A program made the translations under genes and the position numbers. Below are positions 8,421 to 16,816 of a DNA stretch of 48,216 nt, one piece after another. Origin of the DNA: an uncultured Acidimicrobiaceae bacterium (GTDB lineage Bacteria > Actinomycetota > Acidimicrobiia > Acidimicrobiales > Microtrichaceae); the NCBI GenBank assembly GCA_937868025.1, contig CALMLJ010000115.1:1-48216 (forward strand), written 5' to 3'. The stretch's first letter is position 1, and each line of letters opens with the position of its first letter. The notes beneath the pieces are model-generated. The model saw only the letters and a program-made list of their open reading frames with translations, had not been told where the DNA came from and did no database searches.

Positions 8421-8426
8421 TAGCAT
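8421..8426 (+). promoter_or_regulatory. -10 box candidate for the plus-strand aminotransferase operon (TAGCAT)
   Basis: TAGCAT lies 47 nt before ATG 8474. A start near 8433 would give a leader of about 41 nt that contains the ribosome site GGAGGG at 8460-8465. No clear -35 is visible. Confidence 0.45.
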
Positions 8427-8473
8427 CGACGGCCGACCCACCGCGTTCCGTGTCCCCCTGGAGGGTGTCCCGC

Positions 8474-9574
8474 ATGATCCCGATCTCCGTCGTCGACCTC
8501 GGCCCCGGTGCCGAGGAGCTCGTCCAACAGGTGCTCAAGTCCGGGCACCTCGCCCAAGGAGCCCGTGTCGCGGAGTTCGAGGCCCGGTTCGCCGAGCTCA
8601 CCGGCGTCACCCACGCCGTGGCAGTCAACAACGGCACGACCGCCCTGGTCGCTGCGCTCCGTGTGCTCGAACTTGAGCCCGGCGACGAGGTGATCACGAC
8701 CCCGTTCACGTTCGTCGCGACCCTCAACGCGATCGTCGACGCCGGCGCGTCGGTACGGTTCGCCGACATCGCCGACGCCGACTTCAACATCGATCCGGCC
8801 TTGGTCGAGGCCCAGCTCACCGACCGGACCCGCGTCCTGCTACCGGTGCACCTCTACGGCCAGTGCGCCGATCTCGATCGACTCGACCCGATCGTGGCCG
8901 CGAACGACCTCCAGCTCGTCGAGGACAGCGCCCAGGCGCACGGCGCCACCATCGGCAGCCGCGCCGCCGGAGCCACCGGCCTCGGTTGCTTCTCGTTCTA
9001 CGCGACGAAGAACATCACCACCGGCGAAGGGGGGATGATCACCACCGACGACGACCGGCTCGCCGATCGGCTCCGGATCCTTCGGAACCAGGGCATGCGG
9101 AGCCGCTACCAGTACGAGATGGCCGGCAACAACTACCGACTCACCGACCTCCAGGCCGTCCTCGCGCTGCCACAGCTCGACGGCTACGCCACGAACGTCG
9201 CCCGGCGTCGGGCCAACGCCGCCGCCCTGTCCGCCGGTCTCGCTGGAATCGACGGGGTCGTGACGCCGAGCGAGCTGCCCGGGCGCGGCCACGTCTGGCA
9301 CCAGTACACGATCCGCATCACCGGCGACGCGCCCGTGAGCCGTGACACCGTGCTCGAGCGCCTCCAGGCCGACGGCATCGGCTGCGGCGTGTACTACCCG
9401 AAGGTCGTGTTCGACTACGACTGCTTCGCCGGCCATCCCGGCATCCACACCGCCGACCTCCCGGTCGCCCGCCGTCTGGCCGGCGAGGTGCTGTCGCTGC
9501 CGGTGCACCCGGCGCTCACCGACGCCGAGCTCGACCGCATCGTCGAGGGCGTCCGCGACGCCGTCAGCGCCTGA
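8474..9574 (+). CDS. DegT/DnrJ/EryC1/StrS aminotransferase (second copy)
   Basis: A 366-residue PLP aminotransferase with Lys179 in FSFYATKNITTGEGG and Asp151 in VEDSAQAHG. The FYATKN and EDSAQAHGA versions are closer to WlbE/WbpE-type sugar aminotransferases than those of the first copy at 7145. The next gene is a Gfo/Idh/MocA dehydrogenase, the same pairing as in WbpB-WbpE, which make UDP-2-acetamido-3-amino-uronate; I infer a 3-keto-sugar substrate but cannot prove it. ATG 8474 follows GGAGGG at 8 nt. The stop overlaps the next start as TGATG. Confidence 0.88.
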   Translation: MIPISVVDLGPGAEELVQQVLKSGHLAQGARVAEFEARFAELTGVTHAVAVNNGTTALVAALRVLELEPGDEVITTPFTFVATLNAIVDAGASVRFADIADADFNIDPALVEAQLTDRTRVLLPVHLYGQCADLDRLDPIVAANDLQLVEDSAQAHGATIGSRAAGATGLGCFSFYATKNITTGEGGMITTDDDRLADRLRILRNQGMRSRYQYEMAGNNYRLTDLQAVLALPQLDGYATNVARRRANAAALSAGLAGIDGVVTPSELPGRGHVWHQYTIRITGDAPVSRDTVLERLQADGIGCGVYYPKVVFDYDCFAGHPGIHTADLPVARRLAGEVLSLPVHPALTDAELDRIVEGVRDAVSA

Positions 9575-10548
9575 TGGCCGGCGTCCGCATCGGCCTCGTC
9601 GGGGCCGGCAGCATGGGTTCGTTGCACGCCCGCGTCGTGTCGGAGTCCCCCCGCGCCGACCTCGCCTGGATCGCCGACCCGAGCCGACCGGCCGGCGAGG
9701 CCGCCGCGACGCGGTTTGGTACCACCTGGCTCCCGCATCTCCGGACCGACGACGTCGATGCCGTCGTCATCGCCGCCGCGACCGAAGCCCACCCGAAGCT
9801 GGCGGACGAGGTGCTCGACGCTGGCATCCCGCTGCTGGTCGAGAAGCCCCTCGCCGACGACATCGTCGACACCCGACGTCTGGTCGAGCGGTCCGCCGCC
9901 GCCGGCATCCCGCTCATGTGCGGGTTCCTCGAGCGCTACAACCCGGCGATCCGCACGGCGCTCGACTTCGTCGAGCACCCGCTCCACGCCACGGCCATCC
10001 GCCATTCGCCCTACGTGCCCCGGATCCGCACCGGCGTCGCCTCCGATCTCCTCATCCACGATCTCGACACGATGTTGCGCCTGTTCGGGCAGTTCCCCGA
10101 CTCGGCGTCGGGCACGGCCGGCTACTTCCACCCCGACAGCGACCCCCGCTCCGAGGACGTCGCCGACGCCGTGCTGCGATTCTCGAACGGCTCGATCGGC
10201 GCCGCCTCCGCCAGCCGGATCTCCCAACGGAAGGTCCGGACGTTGGTCATCGGTGAGCTCGACCGCCAGATCGAGCTCGACCTCGTCCGGCAGGACATCA
10301 CGATCTACCGGCACCTCGGCAATGCTCCGACCGACGAGGAGAGCGGCCTCGGCTACAGCCAACAGACCGTGATCGACATTCCGGTCATCCGACACCAGCG
10401 CGAGCCCCTCGCTTCCCAGCTCGACCGGTTCCTCGACCTGATCGACGGCACCGGCGACCCCGACGAGGAGCGGGCGACCCTGTTGCCGCCGCACGAGCTC
10501 CTCGCCACCATCCGCGCTTCGATCGACGACGCCGCCACACGTGCCTGA
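9574..10548 (+). CDS. Gfo/Idh/MocA family sugar dehydrogenase
   Basis: A protein of 324 residues. The N-terminal Rossmann motif is GLVGAGSMGSLHA (residues 7-19), and Glu90-Lys91-Pro92 is the family's conserved EKP (LLVEKPLA). A C-terminal alpha/beta domain carries the DLLIHDLD segment with the usual histidine. Members oxidise or reduce sugar or nucleotide-sugar hydroxyls with NAD(P). Placed after a DegT aminotransferase it probably supplies the 3-keto sugar (WbpB/WlbA-like role; inference). The start overlaps the previous stop by 1 nt, and its end overlaps the flippase start by 8 nt. Confidence 0.85.
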   Translation: MAGVRIGLVGAGSMGSLHARVVSESPRADLAWIADPSRPAGEAAATRFGTTWLPHLRTDDVDAVVIAAATEAHPKLADEVLDAGIPLLVEKPLADDIVDTRRLVERSAAAGIPLMCGFLERYNPAIRTALDFVEHPLHATAIRHSPYVPRIRTGVASDLLIHDLDTMLRLFGQFPDSASGTAGYFHPDSDPRSEDVADAVLRFSNGSIGAASASRISQRKVRTLVIGELDRQIELDLVRQDITIYRHLGNAPTDEESGLGYSQQTVIDIPVIRHQREPLASQLDRFLDLIDGTGDPDEERATLLPPHELLATIRASIDDAATRA

Positions 10549-11869
10549 ATCGGGCGGCACCGACGGCCGGCCGATCGACCGGATCCGTCAGGCGATGGAC
10601 CTGGCCCGCTCGGGTCAGGCGGCGATGACCGTCGGACTGCTCGCCAACGGCATCGCCTCGTACGTCTTCCTCGCCGCCAGCGGTCGGGCCCTGGGCCCGT
10701 CCCGGTTCGCCGCCGTCTCGGTGCTCTGGGCGGTGCTGTTCCTCGTCGGCTCGGGCCTCTTCCAGCCGTTCGAGCAGGAGCTCGGCCGGTCGATCGCGGC
10801 GCGCCGCGCCCGTGGCGACGGGTTCGGCGCGCTCGTCCGCCGAGCCGCCGTGCTGGCCATGGCACTGTTCGCGATCGTGGCGGTCGGCATCGCGATCGCG
10901 ACCCGCCCCATCGCCGACGCACTGTTCCGGGGCGACGAAGGCTTCGTCGTCGCGCTGATCGTGGGCATCGGCGGCGTCGGCGTCATGCTCGTGACGCGCG
11001 GGCTCCTGGCCGGCTCGGGCCGCTACTACGGCTACGCGGTGCTGTTCTTCGCCGATGCCGCGACCAAGTCGATCCCGGCGCTGGCGCTCGCCGTCGCCGG
11101 TGTCAGGGAGCCGTTGGTCTTCGCCGGCGTGGTGGCCGTCAGCGCGTACCTCGGGGCCCTCGTCCCGCTGTCGAAGGGCACGCGGCTCAGCGCGCCCGGC
11201 CCCGAGCCCGCCTGGGGTCCACTCTCATCGTCGGTCGGCTTCCTCCTGCTCACGTCGCTGCTGAGCCAGATCACCCTCAACATCGGCACGTTGGCAGTCG
11301 AGATCCTCGCGACCAAGTCGGAGCATGACCGGGCCGGGGTCTTCCTGTCCGGCCTCGTCATCGCCCGCGTCCCGCTGTTCCTGTTCCAAGCCGTCCAGGC
11401 CATCGTGCTCCCCCGCCTGTCCCGACTGGCGGCCTCGGGTGACCTTGACGGGTTCCGGGACAACGTCCGGAAGCTGCTCGCGGCAATGGTCGGCGCCACC
11501 GCCCTGGCGACGGCGGTGTCGGCAGCGGTCGGACCCATCGCGGTGAAGATCCTGTTCGGGGAGGACTACGGCCTCCTCGGATCGCGCGACATGGGCATGC
11601 TGACGTTCGCCAGCCTCCTGATGATGTGCGCGCTGACCATCAACCAGGCGCAGATCGCCCTCCACCACCAGCACCAGACGGGGTGGCCGTGGGGCATCGG
11701 TGCGCTCGTGTTCGTCGGCGTCTGCACCGTGAGCACCGATGACCTGTTCCTGCGGGTCGAGTTCGGCATGGTCGCCGGCGCCGCGGCCACGACCGTGCTG
11801 GCAGCGGCATTGCTGACGCGAGCGATGACCGGCACGGTAGCGCCGGGCGAGTCCACCCCGGCCCTCTGA
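10541..11869 (+). CDS. Wzx-like polysaccharide flippase (MOP superfamily)
   Basis: A 442-residue integral membrane protein with about 12 hydrophobic segments, beginning after a polar N-terminus of about 25 residues. An early segment ends in GRALGPSRFA, a motif common in Wzx-type polysaccharide transporters of the MOP/MATE superfamily. The family flips undecaprenyl-linked sugar units across the cytoplasmic membrane. The GTG start at 10541 lies inside the end of the dehydrogenase gene (8-nt overlap), so it is the third gene of that operon. A Wzm/Wzt ABC exporter is encoded about 7 kb downstream, so the cluster appears to have two export routes. Confidence 0.8.
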   Translation: MPESGGTDGRPIDRIRQAMDLARSGQAAMTVGLLANGIASYVFLAASGRALGPSRFAAVSVLWAVLFLVGSGLFQPFEQELGRSIAARRARGDGFGALVRRAAVLAMALFAIVAVGIAIATRPIADALFRGDEGFVVALIVGIGGVGVMLVTRGLLAGSGRYYGYAVLFFADAATKSIPALALAVAGVREPLVFAGVVAVSAYLGALVPLSKGTRLSAPGPEPAWGPLSSSVGFLLLTSLLSQITLNIGTLAVEILATKSEHDRAGVFLSGLVIARVPLFLFQAVQAIVLPRLSRLAASGDLDGFRDNVRKLLAAMVGATALATAVSAAVGPIAVKILFGEDYGLLGSRDMGMLTFASLLMMCALTINQAQIALHHQHQTGWPWGIGALVFVGVCTVSTDDLFLRVEFGMVAGAAATTVLAAALLTRAMTGTVAPGESTPAL

Positions 11870-11916
11870 CGTCGCACGCCCGGCGCCCCTGGCACGGAGA
11901 TCGGCCGCCCACGCCC

Positions 11917-11922
11917 TAGGAT
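11917..11922 (+). promoter_or_regulatory. -10 box, leaderless (TAGGAT)
   Basis: TAGGAT is followed by 6 nt and the GTG at 11929; no Shine-Dalgarno is present. This would start transcription at the first base of the small coiled-coil gene and possibly drive the glycosyltransferase behind it. Confidence 0.55.
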
Positions 11923-11928
11923 CGCGGT

Positions 11929-12222
11929 GTGACCGCGACAAGTTCTTCCGCCGATCAGCCCGCCTCCGCCGGCCCCGACGTCGCACAGCTGTCCGCGGAG
12001 ATCGCCGAGCTGAAGCTTGACCTGTGGTCGGCGCGCGATGCCGCGCTGGGCGCCGTGGCCGCTGCGGGTTCGCTGCGGGCGCGCAACGCCGAGCTCGAGG
12101 CGATGGTTCACCAGCTGCGATCCGAGATCGCCCGCCTGGCCCACGTCGAGCAGTCACTCACATTCCGCCTGGGCGACGGTGTGCTCAGGCCACTCAAGGC
12201 AGCCCGTCGCCTGGTGCGCTGA
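11929..12222 (+). CDS. Small coiled-coil protein
   Basis: A 97-residue protein without a signal peptide or membrane segment. Residues 18-75 show heptad-like Leu/Ala spacing (LSAEIAELKLDLW, RNAELEAMVHQLRSEIARL), so a coiled coil is likely. The C-terminus is basic (LRPLKAARRLVR) and resembles tails attached to some glycosyltransferases. I do not recognise the family. It lies 8 nt before a large GT2-GT4 gene and probably shares its transcript; a scaffold or membrane-tethering role is a guess. Confidence 0.6.
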   Translation: MTATSSSADQPASAGPDVAQLSAEIAELKLDLWSARDAALGAVAAAGSLRARNAELEAMVHQLRSEIARLAHVEQSLTFRLGDGVLRPLKAARRLVR

Positions 12223-12230
12223 TCGGCGCA

Positions 12231-14759
12231 ATGACGACCCTGCCGTTCGTTCGCGTCATCGTCCTAAACTGGAACGCTGCGTGGCTGACCACCCGATGCG
12301 TCCGGTCCATCCAACGCACTGACTACCCCAGCGACCGGTTCGAGATCGTGGTGGTCGACAACGCGTCGATCGACGGCTCCCTCGCTCGGCTGCGCCACGA
12401 CCTCGACGGCGTTCGCTTCGTCGCCAACGATCACAACCTCGGCTTCGCCGAAGGGAACAACCGCGCCCTTCGCGACCTAGAGGGGTGCGACGCTGTGGCA
12501 CTCGTCAACAATGACGCCGTCGTCGAGCCCGGTTGGCTGTATCCCCTCGTGGCGGCGCTGGACGACCCGACGGTCGGCGCCGTCGCTCCCAAGATGTTGC
12601 TCGAAGCGCCTTTCACCCCGGTCCGCCTGAGCGGCGCCGGCATCGTGGAACGGGTCACGGTGGACGGCGTCGACGTCACCCGCCGTTGCGTCTACGACGG
12701 CGTGGTCGAGCGGGCGCACGAGACCGTGCCCCTCGGTCTGGTCCGGTCGTTCGACGGCAGCGCCACGGTGCACGTCCCGGTCGGGAGCGAGCCCGCCGAC
12801 ATCGTGGTCTCGTTCGACGACGATCGCCACCTCGCGGTCCGCTCGGGTCCGCATGGTGATCGCCGCATCAACAGCCTCGGGACCGCGCTCACGCCCTGGA
12901 TCGAGGGGTTCGAACGTTGGTTCGGCGAGCGGGATCGCCCCCACCTCGCCCCACACGAGGTCTGGGGCTTCAGCGGCGGCGGCGTCCTCCTGCGGGCGGC
13001 GATGCTGCGCGAGGTCGGCGTGTTCGACCCCCGCTTCTTCGCATACTACGAGGACACCGACCTAGCCTGGCGGGCCCGGCGCCACGGCTGGCGCACGATG
13101 TGCTCGCCCGAGTCGGTCGTCCACCACCTACACGGGGGCAGCGCCGGGCCCGAGGCGCAGGGGTTCTTCTTCCTGAACTACCGCAATTGGCTCCTGACCG
13201 CGGCACGCAACGCCTCGCCTCGACAGGCCCTGGCGGCGGCGGCGGTGGCGCGGCGCCTGTCCTGGGGCCCGTTCCGGCGCAACGTCTTTGGTCGCATACG
13301 CCGATGGCAGCGCCCCGAGACGGCGATCAGCATCGCGTGGGCCCGCGTGTTCGCCGGGGTCGCGGCGGCGTTGCCATCGGCCATCGCCTCGCGCGTTACT
13401 CGCCGTCGGGTCGGTTCGGTGCCCACCGACACGGTGCGTAGCCTCCTCATGCCGGCGACACCTCCGCGACCCCCGCGACCCCGGGCCGGTGGCCCGCTCC
13501 TCTGCTATGTGGACGTAACCGAGACACTGCGGTCGGGATGGCGGGCCGGTATCCAACGAGTCGTGTGCGAGCTGGTAAAAGCGCTCCCAAATGCCAGGCC
13601 CGACATCGAGCTCGTCCCCGTGTGCTGGTCGAAGGTTCACAGCGCCTTCCGCCGCTTGGATGCCGATGAGTATGCGAGCCTGCTTGAGCCGACCACCGCC
13701 CAGCAGCCGGCCGGTCCTCCGCCGCCACCGACCGCGGCTCGCAAGGCACTGGCCCTGGCTATGCATCGGAGCGGCGCAGCACCGGTCGTCCACAGCTTCC
13801 GCCGCCGCCGCGAGCTCGCCGCGGTGCCGCAGCACCACCGAGATCTGTTGCTCGACCGGTTCGAGCCTGGCACGGTCTTCTTCGACCTCGACGCCACCTG
13901 GAACCCGACGACCCAACCGCGGTCTGACCTCCTCCCGCAGCTGGTAGCAAGCGGTGTCCACGTCGCCGTGCTGCAACACGATTTGATCCCACACACCCAT
14001 CCGAATTGGTTCATTCCGCAGATGGTCGACGTGTTCATGGCACACGTCGACGCGCACCTCGACGCCGGCTCCGCGTTCCTCTGCAACTCCGAACACACCC
14101 GCAGCGACCTGCTCGAGTACGCCGCCGGGCGTGGCGCCGTCCCGACCGCTTCGGTGTTCCGCCTCGGCGACACTCCACTCGTCTCAGCGACGCCACCGGA
14201 GCCCGCAAACGACGCACCGGCGGGGGCGGGCCCCTACTTCCTGACCGTCGGCACTGTGGAGCCGCGCAAGGGCCATGCCACGATCCTCGATGCGTTCGAC
14301 AAGGTGCGAGCCGATCATCCCGACGCCAAGCTCGTGGTAGTCGGGCGCGCCGGATGGAACAACAGCGGGGTGGTCGAGCGCTTGACCGAGCGGCCTCAGG
14401 GCGTCGTTTGGCGCTCCGATGTATCCGACGCCGAGCTCGACCGCCTCTACCGCGGCGCCGTTGTCGTGATCGTGGCGTCGGTCACGGAGGGCTTCGGCCT
14501 GCCCGTCGTGGAGGCCCTGCAACGTGGTGTGCCCGTCCTGTCGTCGCGGGGCGGCGCGCTGCCCGAAGCCGGCGGTGACCTCGTGGAGTACTTCGACACC
14601 GGCTCGAGCGACCAGCTACACGCGCTCATGGAGCGCCACCTCACCGACGCCGATCACCACGCCGCTCGCGTCGGCATCGTCGGCGAGTTCCAACCGAACG
14701 CTTGGTCCGACGCCGCAGCCGCCGTCGGCCAGGTCCTCCGCTCGCTCGGCGACGAGTGA
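12231..14759 (+). CDS. Two-domain glycosyltransferase (GT2-GT4 fusion)
   Basis: An 842-residue protein with two catalytic modules. Residues 1 to about 310 are a GT2 (GT-A) domain: VVVDNASIDGS near 40-50, the metal-binding NND at 93-95, and an YYEDTDLAWR motif that fits the acceptor/base loop. After a Pro-rich linker, residues from about 420 form a GT4 (GT-B) domain with the E-x7-E motif EGFGLPVVE starting at Glu753. One polypeptide would therefore add two different sugars, one inverting and one retaining linkage, as in bifunctional O-antigen polymerases such as WbdA-type enzymes (analogy only). ATG 12231 follows the coiled-coil stop by 8 nt and has no strong Shine-Dalgarno. Confidence 0.85.
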   Translation: MTTLPFVRVIVLNWNAAWLTTRCVRSIQRTDYPSDRFEIVVVDNASIDGSLARLRHDLDGVRFVANDHNLGFAEGNNRALRDLEGCDAVALVNNDAVVEPGWLYPLVAALDDPTVGAVAPKMLLEAPFTPVRLSGAGIVERVTVDGVDVTRRCVYDGVVERAHETVPLGLVRSFDGSATVHVPVGSEPADIVVSFDDDRHLAVRSGPHGDRRINSLGTALTPWIEGFERWFGERDRPHLAPHEVWGFSGGGVLLRAAMLREVGVFDPRFFAYYEDTDLAWRARRHGWRTMCSPESVVHHLHGGSAGPEAQGFFFLNYRNWLLTAARNASPRQALAAAAVARRLSWGPFRRNVFGRIRRWQRPETAISIAWARVFAGVAAALPSAIASRVTRRRVGSVPTDTVRSLLMPATPPRPPRPRAGGPLLCYVDVTETLRSGWRAGIQRVVCELVKALPNARPDIELVPVCWSKVHSAFRRLDADEYASLLEPTTAQQPAGPPPPPTAARKALALAMHRSGAAPVVHSFRRRRELAAVPQHHRDLLLDRFEPGTVFFDLDATWNPTTQPRSDLLPQLVASGVHVAVLQHDLIPHTHPNWFIPQMVDVFMAHVDAHLDAGSAFLCNSEHTRSDLLEYAAGRGAVPTASVFRLGDTPLVSATPPEPANDAPAGAGPYFLTVGTVEPRKGHATILDAFDKVRADHPDAKLVVVGRAGWNNSGVVERLTERPQGVVWRSDVSDAELDRLYRGAVVVIVASVTEGFGLPVVEALQRGVPVLSSRGGALPEAGGDLVEYFDTGSSDQLHALMERHLTDADHHAARVGIVGEFQPNAWSDAAAAVGQVLRSLGDE

Positions 14760-14802
14760 ACACCGTGACCAATCCGATCAACCCACCCGCCAGGAGCCAC
14801 CG

Positions 14803-16443
14803 ATGACGGCCGATACGATGCCGCGGATGCCGATCGAGTACCCCGAGCCGCTGATCTCGATCCTCACGCCCGTCTACAACACCGACATCGATGTCCTCGA
14901 GTTGTGTGTGCAGTCGGTGCTCGACCAGACCTACGGGCACTGGGAGCTGTGCCTCGTCGACGACGCCTCCCCGGCCCCGCACGTGTGGCCGCTGCTCCAG
15001 GAGATCGCCACCCGCGACCCGCGCATCCTCATCGGCCGCCGTGAGGTCAACGGCGGCATCGTCGCGGCGTCGAACGACTGCGCCGCCCTCGCCAACGGTG
15101 ACGTCGTGTCGCTCCTCGACCACGACGACGCCCTGCACCCGTCCGCCCTCCGCAAGGTCGCCGACGCGTTCGTGCACATCGAGAACGTCGACTACGTGTA
15201 CTCCGACGAAGACGTGGTCGACCCACAGGGTCGCCGGGTCGCGCCGTTCTACAAGCCCGACTGGTCGCCGGAACGCTTCCGCTGCCAGATGTACACCTGC
15301 CATCTGTCGTCGATCCGTCGCGAGCTGTTTGACCGGGTCGGCGGGTTCCGCGACGGATTCGACGGTTCCCAGGACTGGGATCTCGTGCTGCGCGTGACCG
15401 AGCAGGCCCGCCGAATCGTGCACCTGCCCGAGATCCTCTACCACTGGCGGACCGTCCCGACGTCAGTGCTGGCGGGCGACGGCGTCAAGCCCTACGCCTA
15501 CGAGGCTGCCAAGCGTGCCATCGCCGCTCATTGCGAGCGGGTCGGCATCGACGGCGAGGTCGAGGAGCTCGAACGACGAGGCCACTTCCGCGTCCGGCGG
15601 TCCGTCGACGAGCAGCAGCTGATCAGCATCGTCATCCCCACTCGAGGTGGGGCCGGCCGTCCGTGGGGCCAACGTCGCGTGATGGTGGTGGAGGCGGTAC
15701 GTTCCGTCGTGGAGCGGTCCACGTACGAGAACATCGAGATCGTCGTCGTGTACGACTCGGTGACCCCCCAGTCGGTGCTCGACGAGTTGCGCCGAATCGC
15801 CGATGACCGTCTCCGTCTGATCGAGTGGACTCTGCCGTTCGACTTCTCCGCGAAGTGCAACCTCGGAGCGGCGCATGCCGCCGGTGACCTCCTGCTGTTC
15901 CTCAACGACGACGTCGAGGTCATCACCGCCGACTGGCTCGACGTGCTCAGCGGTTTCCTCCGTGAGGACGACGTCGGCGCCGCCGGCGCCCACCTCCTGT
16001 TCGAGGACGGTCGGCTCCAGCACGGCGGCCACGTGCACCTCAACGGCATGGCCGGCCATCTCATGTTCGGCCAGGACCCGCATAGCGACAGGAACCGCCT
16101 GGCGCTCTGGCTCGACCGGGAGGTCGCCGGTGTCACCGCTGCGTGTCTCATGACTCGGGCCGACGTCTTCTCCGAGGTCGGCGGCTTCAGCTCCGAGTTC
16201 CCCAACAACTACAACGACGTCGACCTGTCGTTGAAGATCCGCTCGACCGGTCGACGCATCGTCGTGTCGCCGCACGCCCGGCTCTTCCACTTCGAGTCGA
16301 TCACCCGGGATCCGACCGTCGTACCGACCGAGACGCGACGACTCCACGAACGCTGGTACCCCGAGCTGCACCGCGACCCGTACTACAATCCCAACCATCT
16401 CGGTGGGCTCGACTCCTATCCGGAGCCGATGGCCTACCCCTGA
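14803..16443 (+). CDS. Tandem GT2-GT2 glycosyltransferase
   Basis: A 546-residue protein with two GT2 domains. The first (about 16-250) has VDDAS, DHDD at 106-109 and QDWD at 191-194. The second (about 273-510) starts SIVIPTRGG, has NDD at 368-370 and a NNYNDVDLS motif. Duplicated GT2 enzymes of this type often build repeating disaccharide or rhamnan-like backbones; the sugars are not readable here. ATG 14803 is set by AGGAG at 7 nt. It starts 43 nt after the GT2-GT4 stop and its last 10 bp overlap the convergent small coiled-coil gene. Confidence 0.85.
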   Translation: MTADTMPRMPIEYPEPLISILTPVYNTDIDVLELCVQSVLDQTYGHWELCLVDDASPAPHVWPLLQEIATRDPRILIGRREVNGGIVAASNDCAALANGDVVSLLDHDDALHPSALRKVADAFVHIENVDYVYSDEDVVDPQGRRVAPFYKPDWSPERFRCQMYTCHLSSIRRELFDRVGGFRDGFDGSQDWDLVLRVTEQARRIVHLPEILYHWRTVPTSVLAGDGVKPYAYEAAKRAIAAHCERVGIDGEVEELERRGHFRVRRSVDEQQLISIVIPTRGGAGRPWGQRRVMVVEAVRSVVERSTYENIEIVVVYDSVTPQSVLDELRRIADDRLRLIEWTLPFDFSAKCNLGAAHAAGDLLLFLNDDVEVITADWLDVLSGFLREDDVGAAGAHLLFEDGRLQHGGHVHLNGMAGHLMFGQDPHSDRNRLALWLDREVAGVTAACLMTRADVFSEVGGFSSEFPNNYNDVDLSLKIRSTGRRIVVSPHARLFHFESITRDPTVVPTETRRLHERWYPELHRDPYYNPNHLGGLDSYPEPMAYP

Positions 16444-16751
16444 GCGATTCGGGCGAGCTGTGAGCTGACGTCGGCGCTCAGCTGGGTGACGTCGGCACGG
16501 ACCGACTCGAGCACCGACCGCATCATCTGCGGGTCGGCGGCGACGATCGTGGCGTGCAGCCGATCGACCGACGCCGACACCCCATCGAGCGTCAACGTAA
16601 GGGCGGCGACACGCTCCTCGATGGCGTCAAGGCGCTCGCGATCGGACCGCTGGAGGATTTCCTGCTGTCGTGCCAGCTGCTCGACAGTCTCGAGCTGGGA
16701 GCGACCGAGGATGCGGCGGGCGATGGCGCGGGGGGACGGGGAAAGAGCCAT
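16434..16751 (-). CDS. Small coiled-coil protein on the opposite strand
   Basis: A protein of 105 residues with a basic N-terminus (SPSPRAIARRILGR) and a long heptad-like stretch from about residue 20 to 100 (LETVEQLARQQEILQ, RLDAIEERVAALTLTLDGV). No signal peptide or known domain is visible. It is the only minus-strand gene between 8474 and 26003, lying between two glycosyltransferases. Its ATG at 16751 is 9 nt after a TAGCCT box, so the leader would be only a few bases. It converges with the GT2-GT2 gene with a 10-bp overlap. Function unknown. Confidence 0.6.
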   Translation of the reverse strand: MALSPSPRAIARRILGRSQLETVEQLARQQEILQRSDRERLDAIEERVAALTLTLDGVSASVDRLHATIVAADPQMMRSVLESVRADVTQLSADVSSQLARIAQG

Positions 16752-16757
16752 TAGGGT
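16752..16757 (+). promoter_or_regulatory. -10 box candidate for the downstream glycosyltransferase (TAGGGT)
   Basis: TAGGGT on the plus strand lies 59 nt before ATG 16817, which has its own GGTGGGA site. It sits directly beside the opposing TAGCCT box, so two promoters face away from each other within 15 bp. Confidence 0.4.
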
Positions 16758-16760
16758 CGG

Positions 16761-16766
16761 AGGCTA
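16761..16766 (-). promoter_or_regulatory. -10 box candidate for the small coiled-coil gene (TAGCCT)
   Basis: TAGCCT on the minus strand, 9 nt before the ATG at 16751; it would give a leader of 2-3 nt. It is adjacent to the opposing TAGGGT box. Confidence 0.45.
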
Positions 16767-16816
16767 CTGCGGTCGAGCTCGACCGCGCCGGTTGGCCGAA
16801 CGGCGGTGGGACCCGA

